Below, one piece after another: positions 58,830 through 64,000 of a DNA stretch of 64,000 bases (positions are counted from its first letter, which is position 1; each line of letters begins with the position of its first letter). A program made the translations under genes and the position numbers. Source of the stretch: Neoechinorhynchus agilis (lineage: Eukaryota; Acanthocephala); the NCBI GenBank assembly GCA_051530055.1, contig CM121343.1, positions 1,674,001 to 1,738,000 of the forward strand. Direction: 5' to 3'. A model generated the notes under the pieces. It had not been told where the DNA came from. It saw only the letters and a program-made list of their open reading frames with translations, and did no database searches.

Positions 58830-59312
58830 TTAAAAATTCGGTTCATTGCTTGCAAGGTTCGGTTTAAGATCTTTTTCATATTCGCTCTCGCATTTTAGTT
58901 TAGCTACCTCCTGATTTGCATCATTTGCAGCAATCTTGACGAGCCATCCTTCATGGAGTGGATCTAAGTTCAATAGTTTAGGATTTTCAGATATTTTTGA
59001 TCTGTTTGACTGAACTATTGTGCCAGAAAGCGGACTGCGCACTTCGGTGCTGGTCTTTGAACTTTCTAAAACTGCGATGGAATCACCCGCGTTCACATAG
59101 TTGCCCTCCGTTACAACATCGGCAAAAGTAATATTTCCGAACTGTTTCTGAGCATAGTTCGATATACCAATAGTTGCAACCCCGTCGTCAGGATTAAATC
59201 TCGCGTACTCATGAGTGTCCGCATAGAAGATTCCGGAGATGGATCGTGCCAATATACGGCACGCAGCACGCAAACCAACGAGCCCATTGCCGGCGAAACT
59301 GGAACGAATCAT
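58830..59312 (-). CDS. gcsh: Glycine cleavage system H protein, mitochondrial
   Basis: Lipoyl carrier of the glycine cleavage complex, shuttling the aminomethyl group between the P and T proteins in the mitochondrial matrix. Start chosen at 59312 (MIRSSFAGNGLVGLRAACRI), because this gives a textbook basic, acid-free targeting peptide directly before the mature sequence; the frame stays open to an upstream ATG at 59381, which would add 23 residues that look unlike a leader. The protein is 160 aa against 173 in human. Key parts are HEYARFNPDDGVATIGISNY, VLESSKTSTEV with the lipoylated Lys (the usual context is ESVK), SPLSGTI, ENPKLLN and the C-terminal GWLVKI. A single exon. Confidence 0.93.
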   Translation of the reverse strand: MIRSSFAGNGLVGLRAACRILARSISGIFYADTHEYARFNPDDGVATIGISNYAQKQFGNITFADVVTEGNYVNAGDSIAVLESSKTSTEVRSPLSGTIVQSNRSKISENPKLLNLDPLHEGWLVKIAANDANQEVAKLKCESEYEKDLKPNLASNEPNF

Positions 59313-60182
59313 TTCTGAATCAATCGGGTGTGCCGATTGTTCCACACATTGCTGAAATTCTTCCGTGGATATTGTCGTCATTAGTTACATGTTCGTCCAA
59401 CGTTGCATCATCTTCAAGCATTCGGTCTATAGAATCGCGCCCTTGTTGCTAGGCGTTGCAACTCGTCTGGTTGTTCAATCGACTCGTGTCTCCCTGCGTC
59501 ATTTGTAGAAAAATCATCAAAGTACGTTCAAAGTGTTACTTGGCAATATCGACTTATATGTGGTTATTTTTGCTCCGAAACCCTTGATTTGTTAGAAAAT
59601 CATTGAAAATGTCTCATTGAATGGGAATTTCCAAGGTTCATGCATGAAAGTCGAACTCACTCGATTTTCGCACATTCACTTCCTTCAGAGGCAATATTGG
59701 ACGAAATTTCGCTTTATTTCCGCGCTTAAAATCGATTTGACCGGTATACTCATCTTTAACGTTTTATTCTCGGTTTAAATGCGATCCAGGAAATACTTTT
59801 CGTTATTATATTCACCACGACGGCAGTTCAAGGTGCATTTTAGCGAGCTGTCGTTATTGCGTAGGGTAAAAACTAGAAAATTGAATTCGTTCAGTTAAAA
59901 TGATAACAACGCAACTCGGCAAGTATACGAGCAGGCGAGTGTCCGACGAACAATTCATTGTTTTAGTCAAAGCGAAGTGAAGTTAATTTTTGTTAATATT
60001 TCGTCCTCTATTTTGGATTTTTATAAGTCGAGTGTATTAATTTGTAGAGGAAGAAATATTAACAAAAATTTAAGATCAAAATAATCTATGTGAAAAATGC
60101 ATTATTTTAAACAAAAAGAGATCTACTTCCTTGCAGCTTCCGAAGTACAAGGAATGCGACTCAAATTTTATTTTTGTTCAGG
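59313..60182. other. Upstream region of the H-protein gene, with one foldback copy
   Basis: At 59958-60070 there is a single diverged copy of the hairpin used in the 44-46 kb array: CAATTCATTGTTTTAGTCAA, TATTTCGTCCTC on the left and GAGGAAGAAATATTAACAAA on the right. The rest shows no supported gene. Confidence 0.6.
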
Positions 60183-60264
60183 ATTTTTAGAACATCCCTT
60201 CCTCGGCTTATTTTCCTGGCTAAAAAAAGGAAAAATAAACCTAGGAAGCGATGTTCTAAAAACA
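60183..60264. repeat. Hairpin related to the 8.1-8.7 kb triplicate
   Basis: TTTTTAGAACATCCCTTCCT, TTATTTTCC faces GGAAAAATAA, CTAGGAAGCGATGTTCTAAA. The CATCCCTTCCTC core equals that of the units at 8141-8660. Confidence 0.75.
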
Positions 60265-60541
60265 CTGAATCAATATAATCGGCTTCCCAATGTAAACATT
60301 AAAGAATTTATTTTTGCATTGGGAATTTCTTTTGAAAAGGATACCTTTTTGTAGGTAATGGTTTTTTGATCCTCTTTTTTTCGTTAGTAGCTGCAAATTT
60401 GTTAAATTGAACAGTGATTTTACTGAAATGCTGAACTCTTAAGCGTCGTATGAAATCGTTTTTCGCTGAATTGATTTTCGACTCTATTTCGTCCCGCTCA
60501 TTGGTATGAAAGGATAAGTTCAATTTAGTGATATTACGACC

Positions 60542-60694
60542 ATGGAATTCCTTTCAGCCGACATTTCCGGAGAAACGTATAAAATCATTAAGTTCTTACC
60601 CGAAGAATCAATAAATCAAGTCCCGTCAAGAACACCGGTTACACTGTCTGATGCTCATTTTGCCGTCCCGGAAGCAACAGCTGGCACCGAATAG
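60542..60694 (+). CDS. Unidentified 50-aa frame
   Basis: MEFLSADISGETYKIIKFLP, then EESINQVPSRTPVTLSDAHF and AVPEATAGTE before the stop. Composition is protein-like and GC content is locally raised, yet no homologue is recognised. It could be a micro-protein or an exon of a gene continuing to the right (an open frame follows at 60713-60940). Confidence 0.25.
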   Translation: MEFLSADISGETYKIIKFLPEESINQVPSRTPVTLSDAHFAVPEATAGTE

Positions 60695-60908
60695 TTTTAG
60701 TTCATAGCTATTTTGCGCGCTCGTGCATGTCTCACAGTGCCCATTAGAATCTGGCGAGAAATTCCTTCTGAACTTCGACTGTATATTCTAAGGTATTGCT
60801 TTGATTGCCGCCTACTAAGTTATGAACGGAAAACGGCTAAGTATAACTTGGATGGCCCAATCAAAGCTGACGCTTTTTTTTGTACCCAATGCCCCAGTGC
60901 ATTACTTT

Positions 60909-61959
60909 TTAATGTTTCTCACAAAGACCAAATACATTAAGAAAACAATCCGTATTACAAAGGCAATGGGAGTTTGGCCCTTTTTGAATGCATCGTGAGT
61001 TGTTTGAGCATGTATAGTATCCTTTATGGCAGCATATTGGTGAATTTAGAAACAAAACGCTTTGCTGGTCAAGGAGACGCGATCTGCGTCTTTCTTTATC
61101 ACAATATCCACCGACTGTCACGGATAGATTCGATGGAAGGTCCACGAGGAAATCATTTGCAAGGGATGCTTGAACTAGTTCCTTCCAATTCGGTAACAAG
61201 GAGTGTTTTGCAATTACTTTGAACCAATCGTTGCTGCATGAGCAATCGAACGACGTGGAATAGATCACTAATTGTTTAAAGCTTTTGATTGCAAATATGT
61301 CCCGAGGAACACGTTTCAGCTTATTGGACTCAATTACAACTTTTAGAAGGGCATTATCTATTTTCATCAATTTTATCAACGATGGTGGAATCTCAAATAT
61401 TCTTCCACTGAGTTTAATTAACTGTAAGGACACCAATAAAACGAAATCAGGCAAAGCGTCAACGTTGTGTTTAGATATTGCGACGATAATCTAACAGAAA
61501 TATGATTTTTATCGGCACTATATCCCATAATGACAATTCAATCAACGAACTGTGTTCATAAAATGTGCGTGGATACTTGGAGGAAACTTTACTTTCACTA
61601 AGTCGTAATGTCCGCAAATCTGTCAGTGTAGAAAACGCACGGATTCCAAGGTCAATATATTGTATGTATTGAAGTTCGATCAATTGGACAGATGGAAACG
61701 CGTTTGCTATAGCATCCATCGACACTGATCCTGAGTTCTCAAGCCTAAATCCAAGTACGTGTGGAATCGCGAATTCCGGCAAAACTGCATTTAGGTTCGA
61801 TATATTGTACAAATGAATGATCGCTTCATGAAACATCGGTAAGGAATTATTTAGATGCTCGCATCGAAGTATGGACATTGATTGGTACTCGCTCCCTGCA
61901 TTGTGGCATCCCTGGCAGTTAATCATTCTTAACAATCCAACAATGAACAAAACTAGCAT
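60909..61959 (-). CDS. Secreted leucine-rich-repeat protein
   Basis: Exons 61959-61519 and 61490-60909 separated by a 28-nt GT...AG gap; both parts are whole codons and give 340 aa. A signal peptide (MLVLFIVGLLRMINC) and Cys-containing N-cap lead to repeats (VQLIELQYIQYIDLGIRAFS, LTDLRTLRLSESKV, LIELSLWDI, LVSLQLIKLSGRIF, LKVVIESNKLKRVP, FKQLVIYSTSFDC). A C-cap (FDCSCSNDWFK...GGYCDKE) follows, then a Cys-rich tail (SPICCHKGYYTCSNNSRCIQ, SHCLCNTDCF) resembling a degenerate EGF-like module. No membrane helix is seen. Joining across the gap restores the repeat spacing. Function unknown. It differs clearly from the other two LRR genes in the window. Confidence 0.72.
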
Positions 61960-62383
61960 TTGCGGTCGGCCTGCAAACGTACTACTTACTCCTGCTTAGG
62001 TGAAAAGGTATGACAGATCTACACAAATGCTCGGTCTTACGTACTCGAGTTTCTCTTTGATCGTCATATAAGGATCTCCCGTTTACCCTCCTCCCTCTCG
62101 AAATCTTTCACATTTGTTCAAGAAGACTGGAACAATTTGTTAAGTGCATTAATATCTTGATTTAATTGTGAACGTGATATCTTCACCAATTCTTTGATAA
62201 ATTGAAATTTGCGTTTTTTATTGCATTTGTCTTTTTCGAAATGCAAGGTTCCTCGGTTGGCACTGTTCCGGCCAATTTCCACATTCGACCTAAGTCGACT
62301 CGCTTAGATTTATAGAGGCTAAGGGTGCTAAGTAAATATGAGTATATAATGACTCAGAAATGCGTGAAAAGACAAGCTAGTAT
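61960..62383. other. Intergenic between the LRR gene and an unknown gene
   Basis: No exon, repeat or RNA gene recognised. The left part should contain the promoter of the LRR gene. Confidence 0.45.
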
Positions 62384-62940
62384 TTAAGAAAATCCTCTTG
62401 CCAAAGTATAGACAACGCCCTTGTTAGTTTTTGTAATGGCAATTAGTATATTTTTCTGGTTCATCGAATTTCCTCCGAATAGTGCACATCCTCGAAGAAT
62501 CCATTGTTCTAATACACTAGAATCCTTTTTATCCGAAGTAATTAAGATCGGATACCATTCAGATAACTGAAAACGGGGGAAGTGGTTAAAAATCACAGTT
62601 GATAAAACTTACAAGCAATACATTGAAGAAGACCGAAAATTATCAAATAAATCAATTTTTATAATTCGCTATAAAAAGTTAGTTTTTAAAAAGCAAAATT
62701 TGGGTAGTTGTATTGTTGAAAATAATCATTTATCTGATCTCTGTACCATTGCACATTTTCGTTTTTTCGCTACAAGGTCTCTGATTCTCGTGAGCAACGG
62801 TAGTTGAGTAGGACAGCATTCTGATCCGGACAATTGACGTTCCACTGTAATTTTATTAGATGGTAAACAGCGTGACCAATCAATGCAAACAAATGCCTCA
62901 GGCCGTCGTGATGGAACTTGTAATTGAAACATCTAAAGCT
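62384..62940 (-). CDS. Unidentified gene on the minus strand (partial model)
   Basis: Two coding-looking pieces. The left-hand one ends at the stop codon at 62384 and starts after a good acceptor (CCGTTTTCAG, about 62568): LSEWYPILITSDKKDSSVLE, QWILRGCALFGGNS, ITKTNKGVVYTLARGFS. The right-hand one (62932-62726) follows an acceptor (TTTTTAGCTTTAG): MFQLQVPSRRPEAFVCIDWS, RCLPSNKITVERQLSG. Between them an alternative frame reads RKNENVQWYRDQINDYFQQY, with an acceptor TTGTAG before it. The exact splicing is unresolved, and a hairpin terminus (TTATAGCGAATTATAA as reverse complement) sits in the gap. No family recognised. A copy of the VQWYRDQI segment ends the 107-bp satellite. Confidence 0.4.
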
Positions 62941-63010
62941 AAAAAACAAAAGGTTGCATTTTGAGGAACTGTGTTACGGCTTTTCCTAATAAATAACCTA
63001 TACTGTTTAG

Positions 63011-64000
63011 TTTTATCGGATAAAAGTTACGGACAACGGTCGAGATTGGGAATTGAAAAAGAGATACAGCGAGTTTGAAGCTCTTAAAGTCGATGTAAGT
63101 GGATACATAAAAAGCTAGTTAGTGTTTTTATTAGTTTTTATTTAGCTTAAAGCTCGAAATGTTCATGTTAAGACTAAATTCCCACCAAAAATGGTTTTTT
63201 TGGGCAAAATAGGAGACGACAAAACTACGAAGAAGCGACGTATTATTACTAAGTTCGTTGAAGAGATTTTTTCGAATCCCGATACACTCAACATGTAAGT
63301 ATAGTTGTTTAAGAGCATTCAGGGGGTTACATCCTTAAATATCAGTTTTTCGGTTAGAAGATTTTTCGGATTAGAAAAATCTGAAAATAATGCGTCTGAT
63401 TCAATGCTGCTCAATGAAAGTTCGGTTCGTTTTCAAGTTTGTTGATTTGTTATATTCTATTTAAGCGGTTAACATGACAGAGCATGCTGCAACCAGCTTC
63501 GTTGGTTCACATGGAAACAACTGAGGTGAAACAGTGAGTAAAAAGTTTGTTTGTTGTCCTTGAATTGTGGTGTGCATATAGCATGAGTCCATCAGATTTT
63601 GAGTTTCTAAAGACAGTTGGTAAAGGAAGCTATGGAAAGGTATTAACTTGTTTGATAATCGTCATTGCAATAGGTTTTTAATTTTCTTAGGTTTTTATGG
63701 CTCGACACATTGCAGAACAGAAGATATATGCAATTAAAGTATTGGACAAATCACATATAAGGAGAAAAAATGAAGTACAGCATGTAATGGCGGAACGGAA
63801 CGTCATGGTTCGAGTATGCCGGCATCCATTCATTGTCCGAATACAGTATTCCTTTCAAACCCTGGACAAGTTATTTTTCGTTGTTGAATTTATAAATGGA
63901 GGCGAAGTGAATTATGTTTTTTAGCTTGACAATGTACTCACTTCTTTCATTCTTAGTTGTTTTACCATTTGCAAAAGGAGCAAGTATTTAGTCAATTAAG
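63011..64000 (+). CDS. PX-domain SGK-type serine/threonine kinase (5' part, cut by window end)
   Basis: AGC kinase of the serum/glucocorticoid-regulated (SGK) group acting below PI3K/PDK1/TORC2; the PX domain targets it to PI3P on endosomes, as in SGK3. Exons in phase: 63011-63094, 63146-63294, 63483-63533, 63582-63639, 63691-63906, 63957-64000+. The first two encode the PX domain (FYRIKVTDNGRDWELKKRYS, EFEALK; FPPKMVFLGK). The kinase domain begins SDFEFLKTVGKGSYGKVFMA, with AIKVLDKSHI (catalytic Lys), NEVQHVMAERNVMVRVCRHP, SFQTLDKLFFVVEFINGGE and, after the 50-nt intron, LFYHLQKEQVF. The N-terminus before the PX exon and most of the kinase lobe are missing from the window. SGK3 is closest by domain content. 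Confidence 0.9.

Overview
The window is nuclear DNA of an invertebrate animal. The genes are metazoan, coding blocks are split by very short GT-AG introns (42-65 nt in the best-resolved genes), base composition is AT-rich, and there are no bacterial features. The gene set (a BMP1/tolloid-type astacin, LEM-4/ANKLE2, a CPEB, a PX-SGK kinase, compact introns) fits a nematode or another small-genome ecdysozoan best. That placement is inference; no rRNA or mitochondrial marker is present to fix it.

Layout. 1-900: foldback (hairpin) repeats. 1101-6519 (-): a nearly complete Brahma/SMARCA2-4 chromatin-remodelling ATPase. 7.1-12.1 kb: repeat-rich, with several foldback families and a dead non-LTR reverse-transcriptase fragment. 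12390-15419 (+): intronless translation initiation factor eIF3a. 15973-17374 (-): a secreted or membrane leucine-rich-repeat (LRR) protein. 18291-21487 (-): a BMP1/tolloid-like astacin protease (astacin-CUB-CUB-EGF-CUB). 21969-30650: an 8.7-kb satellite of about 81 copies of a 107-bp unit. 31355-32816 (-): OLA1 (YchF-type ATPase), resolved here into seven exons giving 395 aa. 33720-36975: a second satellite with a 114-bp unit. 38011-41217 (+): ANKLE2/LEM-4, with a 220-bp triplicate in its large intron. 42287-43627 (-): CPEB. 44240-46415: a third array (about 211-bp unit) built from a foldback sequence. 46.7-47.7 kb: small unidentified ORFs. 47849-49732 (-): an LRR protein with one C-terminal membrane segment and a GC-rich upstream region that may be shared with a divergent unknown gene at 50.4-50.8 kb. 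50.8-55.7 kb: gene-poor, with foldbacks and a 447-bp tandem duplication. 55739-56113 (+): Tctex1-type dynein light chain. 56.4-58.7 kb: four different hairpin elements. 58830-59312 (-): mitochondrial glycine-cleavage H protein. 60909-61959 (-): a third LRR protein. 62.4-62.9 kb (-): unknown. 63011-64000 (+): start of a PX-domain SGK-type AGC kinase, cut by the window edge.

The genes are unrelated housekeeping and signalling genes on both strands and do not form a pathway or operon. The most distinctive property is the repeat landscape. Foldback sequences occur both as dispersed single copies and as head-to-tail arrays. The big 107-bp satellite ends in a roughly 70-bp segment nearly identical to a potentially coding segment at 62.7 kb, which hints at an origin of the satellite in or beside a gene copy.
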